DNA from: Plectosphaerella cucumerina
Taxonomy: Eukaryota > Ascomycota > Sordariomycetes > Glomerellales > Plectosphaerellaceae
Assembly (NCBI GenBank): GCA_020746995.1
Contig: JAGPXD010000003.1
Coordinates: 5,890,001 to 5,954,000 of the forward strand
Length of the DNA: 64,000 nt
Reading direction: 5' to 3'
The notes below the pieces were generated by a model that was not told where the DNA came from, ran no database searches, and saw only the letters and a program-made list of their open reading frames with translations. Positions 10,073 to 21,169 of this stretch are shown here, one piece after another (position 1 is the stretch's first letter; each line of letters begins with the position of its first letter). The translations under genes and the position numbers were made by a program.

Positions 10073-11672
10073 TTAGTATATCCGCTCAATACTTGGCCGT
10101 ACCCACTGTACCTCCTTGCAGGTATGCGCCTCGCGCCAGTCGTCGATGCGTTCCGTCAACCAGCCACTGGCGTATGAACCGCCAGGGTCCTCCTCAGTAG
10201 CCTCTGTCATGGCCCTCGCTGCGCCGAGTTGCATCGAGTCAACAAGACGGCACTTGCCACTATGGAAGGTCCACTGGAAGCACTTCGGGTTCTTCTCGCA
10301 GGCGGTGCCGCACTCGTCAAAGGAGGCGGCCGTTTCGGGCCCCTTCTTGATGAGTGTGTTGACAAAGTCGCTGTTGTCCCAGTCGTTGCGAATGCTGGGT
10401 TTTCCGGGGTGGCGGACGTCGTAGAGGTCCATGTAGATGAGAGGTTTCTGGGGTGGTCAGCATCATGTTGGACATGACGAGAAGAGGGGCGCTCACGCTC
10501 AGCTGCCGCCTGCGGTGCTCCCACCGCCAGAGCTCCAGCATGTCGTCGGGCCGCGTCTTGTGCAAGGTGAGCATCGGCTGGCACCAGTACGACGTGGAGA
10601 AGGGAACGGTGTGCAATGAGTGCGGGTTGAAGAGCGGCCAGAAGCCCTTGAACGGCACACCGGCATGGTGCAGCACCCAGCCCAGAACACTATCGCCACA
10701 GCAGTCATGGCTGAGAATGTCTGCCCAGCGATGGCTCATCGGCGGCTCGAGGTAGTCGCCATCGACGCCCGTCTTTCGGACAAGCATCTTCTGGACGGCG
10801 GCGCGACTCAGCACAAAGCCCGGGCCGCCGTTGGCAAACCAGGTGCGGTGTTCCGTCTCAGGAACAACACGACCAGGGCTTGGGCTGCCCATGTACTGCG
10901 GGGTGTCTGGGTCGAAGTTCTCGAGGAAGCGCAGCATATTGTCCCAGAAGATGTACGTGTCCGTCTCGAAGAAAACGTACCAGGCCTTGCCAGGAGCAAG
11001 GTCCCAGGCGCGCTCGATCATCGGCAGGAACTTGTACTTGTCGAGTATCCAGCCGTTGATCGAGGCCGTGGCATCTTTGTCGACGTCGAGAGCTCCTGTG
11101 CGCCGCAGCTCCTTCATGTAGGTATAGTTGCCAAAGTCGGCATTGGCGAGGTAGGATGCTGGAAGATCGGCGAGGACGTCGATGGCCTTGCGGCCCCCAG
11201 GCACGGGGTCGTCGAGGTCGGAGAATATAAGGAGGTTGTCGAGACAGGCCGAGACGGTGTTGAGCTGGGCGTCGAGGGCCTTGGTGCCAATGTCGTAGTG
11301 GCCGAGCTTCAGGACGGGCTGGATCGTCTCTAGTTTCGCATGCGGGAAGGAGGCGCAGAGGTCGGCGACGGAGCGGCCCTCGGTGTCCTGGTTGACAGGG
11401 TTGAAGGCGCTGGTCGTGGACCAGGTGTAGTATTCGGAGCGAGCTGGACCATCGTCGGCAGGAGGCAGCGGCCAGATGGGTAGTGGCGGGGGCTCGTTGC
11501 CGCCAAACAACAGTCGCAAAACGAGGATGAAGAGGGCGAGCGCGCCGAGGGCGGCGACTACCGGGATGGCGCGCTGAATCTGACGGCGGTAGAGGACATA
11601 CGGTCGCGAGCGCCAGGGACCGTAGGCATTGTCGAAGATGGGATGGCGGTGGCGGGGGAGGGAGCCATGCAT
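10073..11672 (-). CDS. GT31-type glycosyltransferase with C-terminal PAN/Apple-like domain
   Basis: Exons 11672-10497 and 10447-10073 with a 49-bp intron (GTGAGC donor, CTGACC branch, CCCCAG acceptor), 516 aa in phase. A short cytoplasmic tail is followed by one membrane anchor (about residues 35-57), the type II topology of Golgi transferases. The lumenal domain contains a DxD metal/nucleotide-sugar motif within FETDTYIFWDNML (~residue 237) and a Fringe-like block (WFANGGPGFVLSR, later SHDCCGDSVLGWVLH). After the intron, a Cys-rich segment (DECGTACEKNPKCFQWTF) resembles a PAN/Apple module. Fringe-like fungal GT31 proteins are thought to act in protein or wall glycosylation. The sugar transferred here is unknown. 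Confidence 0.75.
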
Positions 11673-12255
11673 TTGGAGAGCTCGGTAGGGAGGACTTGGG
11701 GGTTTCGGACTTGTCGAGCTTGGAATGGAGGGGCAGGTGAGTCAACCGGATGGCTCAGAGGTGCTTCGTTCAGTTCAGTGGTCGAACTTTCGTCGGTCGG
11801 GTCACGGCGTGAGTGGCGGCGGGCGCATCTTTCAATCGTCGAGGAGTGCGATGAAGGTGAGGAAGGGAAACATCGCGAAATGCACCGTGCCGGCGACGAT
11901 GGCGGGTTGGCGACTTGGCCAACAGGGGCAGCAGCTGTTTGCGGCGCCTGGCAGGGCTGGGGTCGGGTGCGAGGTGGATGCGGAAGTGTGGAGGTGGTGT
12001 CCGGGGCTCAGTGAGATTTTCTCAGGGTCCGAGCCAGTTCGTTCCCATTGGAGGCGTCCGCATCAGGTTTGGCGTGTCGCATCGGGCCGCTCGCTGTTTG
12101 TTATAGCGGCCTTCCCCTGAAGAACCGGCCCCAACTGGAACTCAAACTTGAAAATCAACTTGAACCTGGACGCCTCCTCGCATGCATCACCACTGAACCA
12201 TTCGCACCATGACACATCAGCCTTACTTGTGCTCCTTAGTTTCCTGCGACTCTAC
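11673..12255. other. Promoter of the glycosyltransferase gene
   Basis: About 580 bp between two minus-strand genes. Overlapping short frames have no domain. No clear element stands out. Confidence 0.45.
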
Positions 12256-13054
12256 CTATCTGTCATCCTCTGGAAAGAAAGCAAGCACCGGACTGAGTGC
12301 CTCCCGATACATGTACCGCTCCCTCTCCCTCGCCATCCTCGCCTCCTCGTCATCGTCCTCATAGCCATCAGCATGTTCCACCTTGACAGTGATGAGCTGA
12401 TAGTCATGCCTCTGCTGCCACATCCTCGTCAGGGTATCCACTCCTTGTATCGCCGCCAAGGCCAGCCTCCCGCCATACAACGCCATCACCAGCAGTGACA
12501 TGGCAAAGCTGGCCTGGGAGACGCGACATGCATTCGCTGCTCGTCCCTCTACAGCACTACACCCTCGCGTCAGGTACCACGGGCATGGGCTTGGGTGCTT
12601 CGGATCCGACATGTCCCCCGACATTTGCGAGACGACGCAGTGCGCCCAGACGAAGCCGAGGATGGTGTCGTAGATGGCCGCGAAGCTAGGCCTCAGCTGG
12701 CCCGCCGTCCGCATGATGATGCGCGCCAGGACCATGGCGAGGGAGAGCAACGCCGCAGCGAGGTTCGAATCGGTCAGCCTGCGAAATACTTTGTTAGCCA
12801 TTCCATCTCCTGATCGAGACTAATGATTCTCACCTCTGCGACCAGAGAAGCGGCACAACTGGCGGCTCTTTGTAGTTTGCGTAAAAGTATATCCGTTGGC
12901 GCGGGTCCGAGTTCCATCCCGCCGCGCCGCCGGCCTCCCACAGCACCGTCCGGAAGCGGTCCGGGTATGCGGCGCCGAACAGCCCTACGAGCGTCACGCA
13001 AAGGCAGAGCTCCAGGCCGAGGAGGCACCTGTCAGCGAGTCTGTTGGCGTCCAT
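12256..13054 (-). CDS. Hypothetical four-helix membrane protein
   Basis: Two exons: 13054-12834 and 12778-12256, intron 12779-12833 (55 bp, GTGAGA donor, CGCAG acceptor), 247 aa in phase across a split Arg codon. There are four hydrophobic stretches: one near the N-terminus (LELCLCVTLVGLFGAAY), two in the middle around the splice junction and IYDTILGFVWAHCVV, and one near FAMSLLVMALYGGRLAL. The C-terminal tail is charged and acidic (YEDDDEEARMARERE). The layout resembles fungal MARVEL-like or other tetraspan proteins, but I do not recognise a family. It is divergent from the J-domain gene. Confidence 0.6.
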
Positions 13055-13925
13055 ATTTGGTTTGTCCGTTCTTCGATACCGCGTGCGATTTGAGACACGG
13101 GACGGGATGATGTCGACTATTGCAGGTCCGGCGGCTTGAAGATGTTATACCGTGTCTCGGTCACCGGGAGTCGTGATGGGTCGATGCGGAGGATTCTCGT
13201 GAAACTTGCTCATACTGGCGCAGGGCGCTGGTTTCGAGATGACTGGTGGGTGGCACTGTTGCCTTGCACTAATCACAGTCCCTGCTTCCTGTTGCCTGTC
13301 CCGTAGCCGCTGGGGAAGATCGTTTGGCCTGACGATGGCATGAGTGTTGAGCGGGATGTGACCAAGTGAATCAGGTTGGTGATGCCTCCCAATCTCGTGA
13401 CTTGGGAAGTGCAAGAGACACTCGAGGTTTCCGCCCCTCGCAGGTGTGGACGAGTCATCATCATGGATAGATAGTTATTGGGCTTCAGCACAATAGCTTG
13501 ATGCCCGTTGGCGCCCGAAAAAGCAGCTCGTGGCTTGTGACTTGTGACTTCGGGTCGTGTCGATAGCTTCAGGTCCCGGCCCCGAAATGTCGGACGGATT
13601 GAACACCTGAATACCCGCTCACCACAAGAGCAACGTGGTACCAGGAACAAATTTGAGCACATTTGCTTGCCCGAAACGCGCATGCTGTTTTGCCTGTCAC
13701 GTCTCGAGCGGCTTTCCTCCAGCAACAAGTGAGCAGGTATGCGCGGATTGACCCCGCGTCCAGCACTGGACAGCTCGACATGCTCATCATAAATCAGCAG
13801 CCTGAGGACAACTCCTGGGGTGACTTTGACGCGATCCTGGCATCGCCACTTGACTCGACGCTCTATCTCCGACCTGCCTCGGAGACAATACAGGACTGTC
13901 CTCAGTTTGGAATCAAATCCCGAGA
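13055..13925. other. Divergent promoter between the tetraspan gene and the J-domain gene
   Basis: About 870 bp. An 88-codon frame at 13663-13929 runs into the next gene in another frame and has no recognisable domain, so I leave it out. No other gene is supported. Confidence 0.45.
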
Positions 13926-14705
13926 ATGAAAATGCACTTCAGATCACTCAAGAGACCCCAACTCGTGTCCAAAGACCACCATCGGCGCCCCAAGCCGTAC
14001 CCGAACCCCCGACGGAGCTTAATCGCGGCCCGCCAGCACACCCCCGACAGCGACTCTCCGCCCTGGCCGTGCAACCCCTGCCCGTCACCCCACGAGATTC
14101 TGGGTGCCGTCAGGGGCTCTGCGTACTCCAAGAGCCAGTTCTACCGCCTCGTCAAGCTGTACCATCCGGATCTGGCCGGAGATGTCACATTAAATCGGGC
14201 AGCAAGGATTGAACGGTACCGCCTTGTCATCGGCGCGAACGAACTCCTCAGTAACCCCGAGCGGCGGAGGCTGTACGAGCAGCACGGCGTGGGCTGGGTG
14301 TTCCCCGGGCGGCCGTCAGCATCAGCCCGGGCCCCGGGGCGAAGAGACGGCGGCTTCCACCACCAGTGGTCGCCCGGATGGGAAGAGTCAGCGGCGGCGG
14401 CGGCACCACAGACACCCATCTTCGCGTCCAATGCTGCCATGGCCATGTTCATCGTCGCGCTCGCCTTTGCTGGTGCGATTGTGCAGCTGGAGAGAGCGCG
14501 GCGGGCGCAATGGGCCATGCGCCTCGGCGACACGGCGCTCCAGGACGCCATCTCGAGGGACCTTGAGGGCCTGGCTCATCGGCTGGAGGGGAAGCCGCGG
14601 GAGCTCCGGATCCTCGAGTTCTTGGCCCGGCGCCAGTTCGGGGTCCTGCGAGATGGTGGCGACGGCGTCTTGGGCGATCTAGAGGACAACGTGTGCCGCC
14701 ACTGA
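13926..14705 (+). CDS. Membrane-anchored J-domain (DnaJ-like) co-chaperone
   Basis: Single-exon gene, 259 aa. The N-terminus is basic and poor in acidic residues (many Arg, Lys, Pro), compatible with a mitochondrial presequence. A J domain spans about residues 53-120, with the invariant HPD at 80-82 in LVKLYHPD and a closing helix ELLSNPERRRLYEQHG. A Gly/Arg-rich linker leads to one hydrophobic segment (AMAMFIVALAFAGAIVQL, ~170-190) and a charged helical C-terminus. J domains stimulate Hsp70 ATPase; an anchored protein of this size would recruit Hsp70 to a membrane. A second ATG two codons downstream could also serve as start. Confidence 0.75.
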   Translation: MKMHFRSLKRPQLVSKDHHRRPKPYPNPRRSLIAARQHTPDSDSPPWPCNPCPSPHEILGAVRGSAYSKSQFYRLVKLYHPDLAGDVTLNRAARIERYRLVIGANELLSNPERRRLYEQHGVGWVFPGRPSASARAPGRRDGGFHHQWSPGWEESAAAAAPQTPIFASNAAMAMFIVALAFAGAIVQLERARRAQWAMRLGDTALQDAISRDLEGLAHRLEGKPRELRILEFLARRQFGVLRDGGDGVLGDLEDNVCRH

Positions 14706-15263
14706 AGCTCGAATGGGTTCCCTTTAGAGGTGTTGCTTGCCAGCGATTGACTGAATGAAGAAATGACATACCCCCCAAGATAAGACGATCACCGCCCCCA
14801 GCCCTATCCGCGGAAAGCTTCCAGACCTCCAAGATGCTCCATCCGGCAGTGACCTGCATCCTCTTTCAGGCCGGGCACACTGATCAGCGCAGTCGCCAGC
14901 TGTCGGCCACCGCTGGCAGACGGAAAGCTGCTGCGCCGCTGGAGCTGCGCCTGTGTGACGTCCTCGTTTTGCCGAAAGGGGAAATACTCAGGGAGGCTGC
15001 GCCAAGCCGAAGGAGCCGTGATTGCGTCTGCCGTGACTCTGGAAGGCCGCGGTCTTCAATACGAAGAACGCGAAAGTATGATTGAAGGATATAAGGAGGG
15101 GTTGCTCTTGATCATGCTCAACTGTTCATCTCATGAGAATCAAGACTCCTTGGAGCAACAACACCTTCATCAAAGCAACCCAACCCAACACAGCAAAGCC
15201 AAGTCAACTGTTGACTTGACCAAGATTCCCTAACAAACACCCCGTCAACTTCACGACCTCACT
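14706..15263. other. Intergenic region between two plus-strand genes
   Basis: About 560 bp. Nothing coding is supported. The last ~100 bp upstream of 15264 are rich in CAA/CCA and AAC, typical of a fungal 5' leader. Confidence 0.45.
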
Positions 15264-15842
15264 ATGGGCCAGCATCCCACCCCCGTCGAAATCCTCCGCA
15301 TCTCCAAACGCTACGGCGGCGTCGCCACGACCATCGACCGGGCCGACCCCCGCCATGGCTCCCATCCTGTGTGGATGGTCATGTCCGGTAATGACGGCCG
15401 CATCGCCGTGGTTCATGCCGACCCGCGCCTGCAAAACGCTGCCGGTGGCGCACCCCTCGGCACCGCCCGCTACCACACCCTCTCCCACAAGATCGACGTC
15501 ACCTACCGAGGGGCCGAATTCCGCATGAAAGACGACGACTCCCTCAGCAGTCTCAAGAGCCGACATGCCTTCAAGCCCCCCGGCGGCAGCGGGGAGAAAC
15601 TGGCTTGGCGACGGTCAACCCTCTCCGACGGCGTCATTTACTTTGAGAACTCCGCCGGCCGTCGACTCGCTTGCTTCAAGAAGAAGCCCGATGGCAGCAA
15701 GAGCACGCCCGTGATTGAGCTTTATGTGCCGGCCGCGACACTTGACCTCGACTTGCTCGTCGTCACAGCCATGGCCATGGTCGGCTATGTCAAGAAGGAC
15801 AAGGGCGAGGACGCTGAGATCCTTGGCGCGCTGCTGCTGTAG
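15264..15842 (+). CDS. Small tubby/LURP1-like hypothetical protein
   Basis: Single exon, 192 aa, with no signal peptide. The protein reads as alternating beta-strand segments (HPVWMVMSG, RIAVVHAD, IDVTYRGAEFRM, GVIYFENSAGRRLACF, TPVIELYVP) and ends with one hydrophobic helix-like stretch (LDLDLLVVTAMAMVGYV). That pattern resembles small fungal proteins with a tubby C-terminal-like barrel, where the hydrophobic helix fills the barrel. This is fold-level pattern recognition; the function is unknown. It converges with the SDR gene, with only 80 bp between stops. Confidence 0.55.
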   Translation: MGQHPTPVEILRISKRYGGVATTIDRADPRHGSHPVWMVMSGNDGRIAVVHADPRLQNAAGGAPLGTARYHTLSHKIDVTYRGAEFRMKDDDSLSSLKSRHAFKPPGGSGEKLAWRRSTLSDGVIYFENSAGRRLACFKKKPDGSKSTPVIELYVPAATLDLDLLVVTAMAMVGYVKKDKGEDAEILGALLL

Positions 15843-15922
15843 GCGACCGTATGATTGAGTAGAGGCGAAGAGACAGAGAGATACCCGGCTTGTCGAGCCA
15901 TAGATTTGAATTGACTTCCCCA

Positions 15923-17125
15923 TTACCACGCCAGCAGAGGTTGCAGCCCCTTCTTTGCAAGGAGTTCGTTAATCGCCACCTCCGTGTTCTTCCACAGTGC
16001 CGTGACCTCTTTCTCGTTGTCAACCAGTGGGTGGAGCTGGACGACCTGCCCTAACGGCATGAGGAACTTTCCCCCGAAATCCCCCTCCCGCAGCGCGGGC
16101 GACGTGGCCGTGTAAAGACCTTGCTTGACGCCCTCATCGACCGAGCTGAATGTCTTCATCACAAGACCCCTGAGCATGGGCGGGATGCATGATGCAGATT
16201 GGTCGGTGTCGATGTTGCCGGGGTTGATGGCGATAGAGAGGATGGGTACGCCTTCGGCGTCGAGGCGACGCTGCAGCTCGGCGGCGAAGGAGGTCAGAGC
16301 GACCTTTGCGACGGCGTAGCAGACCATGTCACCGACGAACATGTAGGAGTTCATCCAACGCCAGGTCCAGGGATAGTAGGGCACGGGGTTGACGAGGACG
16401 TCGGGGGAGGTGAAGTTGGCCACGTACGAGGCCGGGAGGAAGTGCATCGGGGCTTGGGAGGCGAAGTGGACGATGCGGACATCGGCACCAGGCGCACGGG
16501 CGGCCGTCTTGAGGAGGGGGAGGAGGAGGTTCGTGAAGAGGAAGTGGCCGGCGTAGCTGTGGTGGTCAGTGGTGTAGGAAAGGGTGGTGGCAGGGGCAGG
16601 GGACGCTCACTCGCCGGCGATGATGTTTTCCCAGCCGTCAGCAGTTCGGGACTCGGAGACGTTCCGGTTCATCGTGGCCAGGTTGACTGGTGGTTGTCAG
16701 GAGTGATGCCGCGCGGCATGAGGTCAGTGAGGTCAGTGGAGCTCACAGAGGATGTCGACCTTTGTCTCTAGCTTCGACAGAGTGGCGGCGGCCTCGACGA
16801 TACTCGTGAGATCCAGGAGGTCGAGTGGGATGCGCTTGATCTGGTCTTCCGCGATGCTGGGATTCTCGGCGCGCAGCTGGGCCAGCGCAGCTTGTGTCTT
16901 GGCCTCGTGGCGAGTGCCAACATAGACTCTGGCACCTCGCAGCGCTGCGACCTTGGCTGTGGCGAGACCAATGCCAGTGCTGTCGGTTCGGTGTCAGTGT
17001 CTGTCGTAGTACAACACGGGTAGTGTGGACTCGGCTCACCTTCCACCCGTGATGAAGACGACCTTTCCGGGCAGGTCGGGGACCTCCTTGAGGGGATCCC
17101 AGGATGCGAGTTGTGGTGCGGCCAT
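15923..17125 (-). CDS. Short-chain dehydrogenase/reductase (retinol-dehydrogenase-like)
   Basis: Four exons: 17125-17040, 16979-16747, 16686-16611 and 16556-15923; introns of 60, 60 and 54 bp all with GTGAGC donors; 342 aa in phase. The nucleotide-binding motif TGGSTGIG lies at residues 26-33. The catalytic YxxxK is Y212-K216 (YAVAK), with a candidate Ser at 165. The NNAG strand motif is replaced by FNLATM. These are classical SDR features for NAD(P)H-dependent oxidation or reduction of a small alcohol or carbonyl substrate, which cannot be told from sequence. It is divergent from the transcription-factor gene, so they may share a promoter region. Confidence 0.85.
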
Positions 17126-17784
17126 GATTGCTTGTCAGGTGGTCGTTGCTGGCGATCGCCAATGAAGCTGGGGGCGCAGAATTGGCGTTGGAGGGCTTGA
17201 AGAGGACGGGAAGTGGCTTTACTGTGTTGAATTATAAATACAGAATCGAAGGAACTTTTGTTCGACAGCTGTCGGGATCAACGTTGGAGCCGAACAAAGA
17301 TAGGCATGGATACGACGGCATGGATCCTGTGGGCCTTCAAGCAGGAGATTGCCTGCCCTTGTCCGCTAGGGGATCGGGATGTCACCAGGGGTCGTCTTAC
17401 ATCAGCTTAGTACCGAACCTGCAGCAGTGGCCAGTCAAAGGCTGATAACAACTTTAATGTTGCATGTGAGCTTGAAGGCGGCTCGGTCCGAGTCGGCACG
17501 CTGGGCTGACTGAGTGTCACGACTCGGATAAGGTGCTCCTCTGGCTCGGGCAACTTCAGAGCCTGGACTAGCCCCCGTCCTCACCGCTGGACACCCTGGA
17601 GTTAGAGCCCACCCTGTAGTACGGAGCCCTGTGAGGCTGTGCCCCATCTTCGAAGAATCTCATACCACGACTTGGCATGACGCAAAGCTGCGCCTCCCTC
17701 GCACCACAACTCACCGAAGGACGAGGCCGCGACAGACCAGGCAGGTCACATCCATCGCCACGAACCATCACCAACCCAACCAGG
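17126..17784. other. Divergent promoter between SDR and transcription-factor genes
   Basis: About 660 bp separating two divergent starts. It contains an A/T-rich patch (TTATAAATA near 17230) and no supported gene. This is a plausible shared control region for the mini-cluster. Confidence 0.5.
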
Positions 17785-18779
17785 ATGCCGGACTTCCAGT
17801 TTGTGAACATCTCCCGCCCCAGCGATGCGGTCAAACATCGCCGACAAGTCCGCTCGCACGCCGCCAGGATCGTCAAGCGCGATGCCCGGCCAGGCCCAGC
17901 GACCGAGCCTCCGACCGCGACCCTGACCCCGACAACCACCACCACTGCCCTCAATGCAAACAAGGAGACGCCCGCAGACGAGGCCGGTGTCAACGAGGAC
18001 GAACCTTGGTTGCTTGGAGCTGCAGACATCGCCATGCCTCTCATCTCAATCCTCAGTCCAGCCACGCCCGACCCCTTCGCCAGTTGGATCCGGCCCCTGT
18101 CGCCGTTTGAAAACTTCCTCCTGAAGCACTGTTCGTCCCCTCTCGAATCCTCCGCCAACATCAACCTCACTGACCATCCCCAGTCATACAAAATGTCGTC
18201 ATCGCGGACCTTTCCCCCTTCCCGCTCCTCATTCTCCCCTCCGTTCCCTCCTCCAGCCCTATCCCATCTCTCCCACGCCTCAGCTGGACCCAGGCCGCCG
18301 CGATGGATGAAGGCATGCTCTCCGCCGTCTTCCTCGCCGCCTCTCGCAGCCTCTCTCGTCGCCAGCATCCCGAAGTCTACGCCCCCGTTGCCCTACGATA
18401 CAAAGCCGAGTGCTTGCGATTGCTCAACCTCGCCATCGCCGCCGAGGGCTCCGCCACCAGCGAGGCCACAATCACAAAGACCTTAGCCCTCGCCTCCGAA
18501 GAGCTCTTCGCGGGCTCAAAGGCCACCGCCGACAGGCACCTTCAAGCCGCTGCCTTCATGGTCCACGGTCTTGGCCGCCCTGCCCGCATCGCAATGTGGC
18601 GACACGACGACAATATCCACATGTGGACGCACTGGGAGGACATCATGGCCGGTGTCGACTCAGATACAATCTGCCAGTACGCCGTCGCCCAGCACTTTGC
18701 CCTCACCATGCGCCAGTCACAATCGCCAGCGCCAACGTCTTTGAGGGAAGCTACCTCGCTGTCATTCGAGATATCTTGA
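17785..18779 (+). CDS. Fungal-specific transcription factor-like protein lacking a zinc cluster, short C-terminus
   Basis: Exons 17785-18130 and 18184-18779, intron 18131-18183 with an unusual GTTCGT donor, 313 aa. The start MPDFQFVNISRPSDAVK followed by RRQVRSHAAR resembles a class of fungal regulators that begin with a basic stretch instead of a Zn2Cys6 cluster. The remainder fits the fungal transcription factor domain 2 (PF11951-type): ENFLLKHF just before the junction and HWEDIMAGVDSDTICQY near the end. The protein is shorter than usual for the family. In another frame the sequence past 18700 also reads as plausible protein, so a frameshift or truncation is possible. It stops 42 bp before the stop of the convergent oxidase gene. 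Confidence 0.6.
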
Positions 18780-18821
18780 TCTATCCTCATCAAGTTGTTT
18801 CCAAGACTCTACCCAAACACC

Positions 18822-20560
18822 TCACTCCTTCCAGTCCCAGAGCCTTCCGTCAAAGCCATCCAGCTTCACCAGCTTCTCCACCTCAATGTCGAGCTCCGAA
18901 CCTCCCGGCGCCGGCAGGTCGACCGACTGCTGCGAGTGGAACATATCCTCCGGGTCATACGCCGCCTTGATCGCGCGCAGCCGCGGCAGGCTGTTGGCGT
19001 AGTACTGCTCCAGCGCGTCGGCGCGTCCCAGCTGCGAGTCGGCATAGTTGGCATAACGGCCCCAGTTGTCAGCCGGCATGTTGTTCTTGATAGCGTCCAT
19101 GAAGCCGTTGAGGAAGACGTATGTCTTGCTGTAGTCGGGCTGCGATCCGGTGCGGTCGAAGAACTGGAACAGCCACATCTTGTCGCGGTGCGGGAACGAC
19201 GTCTCGCCGCCTAGGGCGCAGGTGATGCCCGAATGCTTGCCGCCGTGGATGTCCATCTGGATCCACCAGTCGCCGCGGGTGTCGGTCTGGCCGACAGCGA
19301 ACCAGTAGTCGACAAAGGCCTCGAGAGCCGCGTCGGGGATGTGGCGCGTCAGGAGGCTGGAGGCGTAGTGGTGATCAACCTGGTCATTGTCAGTTAGGGG
19401 GGGACGCTGTTCACCATCAACGGGCACTCACCGAGTAGTCGGCACCCTTGACATCCACGAGTCCGTCCGAGCGATCATTGAAAGCGGCCACATGCTCCGG
19501 CCAGTTACCCGTGTGGACAGTGCTGCTCTCAGCCTCCCAGTCGAGCTCGAGCGGCTCCGTCAGCGGCTCAAGTACTTCGCGCGCCTTCTCGGGGCTGCCA
19601 AAGTACATCGCCTCGAGAAAAACGCCGGCTGACGGATTGTCCGAGAGAAACAGCCTGATAGTCATGTCCTCAGGGACGCCGCGCTCGACGTACTCCTGCC
19701 ACGCCTTGAGGCCCGCGAGGGCAGCTGCGCGGTCGCGTCCGATTCCTATGCGGATTTTCATCCAGGCGAGCTGCTCGGGGGCGGGGAATGTGACGATGTT
19801 GAAGCGAACGGCGATGCCGAAGGAGGAGCCGGCGCCGCGCATGGCCCAGAAGAGGTCCTTGTTCACGGTCCGGGAGGCGTACACCTGGGATCCGTCGGCT
19901 AGGACAACGTGCATGCCGGTGATCCAGTCGAGAGCGAGGCCGTACTTGTTGGAGCTAAAGCCGTAGCCGCCGTGCAGGGCATGGCCGGCGAGGCCAACGC
20001 TGCCATGTGTTAGCTTACGACTGCCTCTCTTCCATGTCTTGCAATGCTCACCTCGGGCATGAGCCATGAGAGATTCCGCGCTTTCCCTGACGGTACAGCT
20101 CCGTGGCGACGTGGCCGAGGCGTGAGCCTGCGCGGACAGTCGCCGAGTTGTCGCTGTGCAGGGTGACGCCGTACATCTGGTCAAGGTTGATGACCATGGT
20201 GCCGGCCTCTCCGAAACAGAAGTTGCCGTAGCTGTGGCCGCCGCTCTTGGCCGATACCTTGAGTACGTGGGTGGCGGCGATGGCGACGGCCTTCTGGACC
20301 TGCTTCGCGGTCGTTGGGCGGACGACGATGAGGGGGATGACAGGCTCGAGGCGCTGGTTGAAGCGCTGCGTGGCCTTGGCCCAGCCCTTTGTACCGGGGG
20401 CGATGAAGGGAACGCCAGCTTTCGTGAGTGCCGTCTCGACTGCCGAAGGCTCACGGCTGGGGATGGTCTGGTAGGCAATCGCTGTCGCAGTGAGAGCACC
20501 AACGAGGGCGCCGGCTGCAAAGGCAGCAGCCGTGCTGTTGTACTTGAGAGTGTCGGTCAT
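18822..20560 (-). CDS. Berberine-bridge-enzyme-like FAD-linked oxidase
   Basis: Exons 20560-20052, 19999-19432 and 19379-18822, introns of 52 bp each, 544 aa. The N-terminus has a hydrophobic segment (residues ~10-30), a signal or anchor. The FAD-binding PCMH domain follows, with SGGHSYGNF (His ~108) and HGSCPSVGLAGH (Cys 168). In the family these two residues attach FAD through two covalent bonds. The BBE C-terminal motif region is present (LPRLRAIKAAYDPEDMF). Such enzymes oxidise alcohols, sugars or secondary-metabolite intermediates with O2. The neighbouring SDR, regulator and cupin suggest a shared pathway, which is inference only. Confidence 0.88.
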
Positions 20561-21169
20561 GGTAATGAATGCTTGATGGGAAGTATCAAGATCCTGGAGG
20601 ATGATGAGCTCTCTGGTAAGCTTGTCTGAGGTATCGGTGCTGTCTGCAGGTGCTCAGCAACGGCGTCTGTTGAGGAAAGGATCGCCAGATCTCTCTCGCT
20701 TTTATAGCGAGATCCTGGAAGATCTCCAGCCGTGGAAGGTCCAGTGATGGTTCTTCGCCTGAAGGCAGGTGAATCAGCGGGTGGGAATAGGGTCCTGCCA
20801 AAGTGAATCGCCCCCAAGGAACAGTGAATCATGGAAGAAGGCCAATCTCAGATCTGGCCTTGCTGTTTTGCCGAGGCGGATAAAGCAGATTGACGTCCAA
20901 GCTAGCCGAATTCCACCTGCCGAGAGCATTGAGGCTACCGGGTAAGCGAGCCGACATCCGTTGCTTCCATCACCAAATGCTTGCGGGGTCTTGCTTGGTT
21001 CCCGATGGAATCACCACCGATGTTTGAGACAGGCGAGAGAGTTTGTGTCATAATCTTCGTTCTGTTTTACAGCAAATCAAGCAAACGCCACCTCCCGCTC
21101 TGATCGTCAATCATCGCCACAACATAAAAGAGAAAACATTCCGCCCGAAGGAACACCGCCAGGTCTTCC
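20561..21169. other. Promoter of the FAD oxidase and 3' flank of the cupin gene
   Basis: About 600 bp between two minus-strand genes. A TATA-like element is listed separately; no gene is supported. Confidence 0.45.
20700..20706 (-). promoter_or_regulatory. TATA box of the FAD oxidase gene
   Basis: TATAAAA on the minus strand, about 140 bp upstream of the ATG at 20560. Confidence 0.5.

Noticed and set aside
13663..13929. An 88-codon plus-strand frame before the J-domain gene
   Set aside because: It overlaps the J-domain start in another frame and has no recognisable content.
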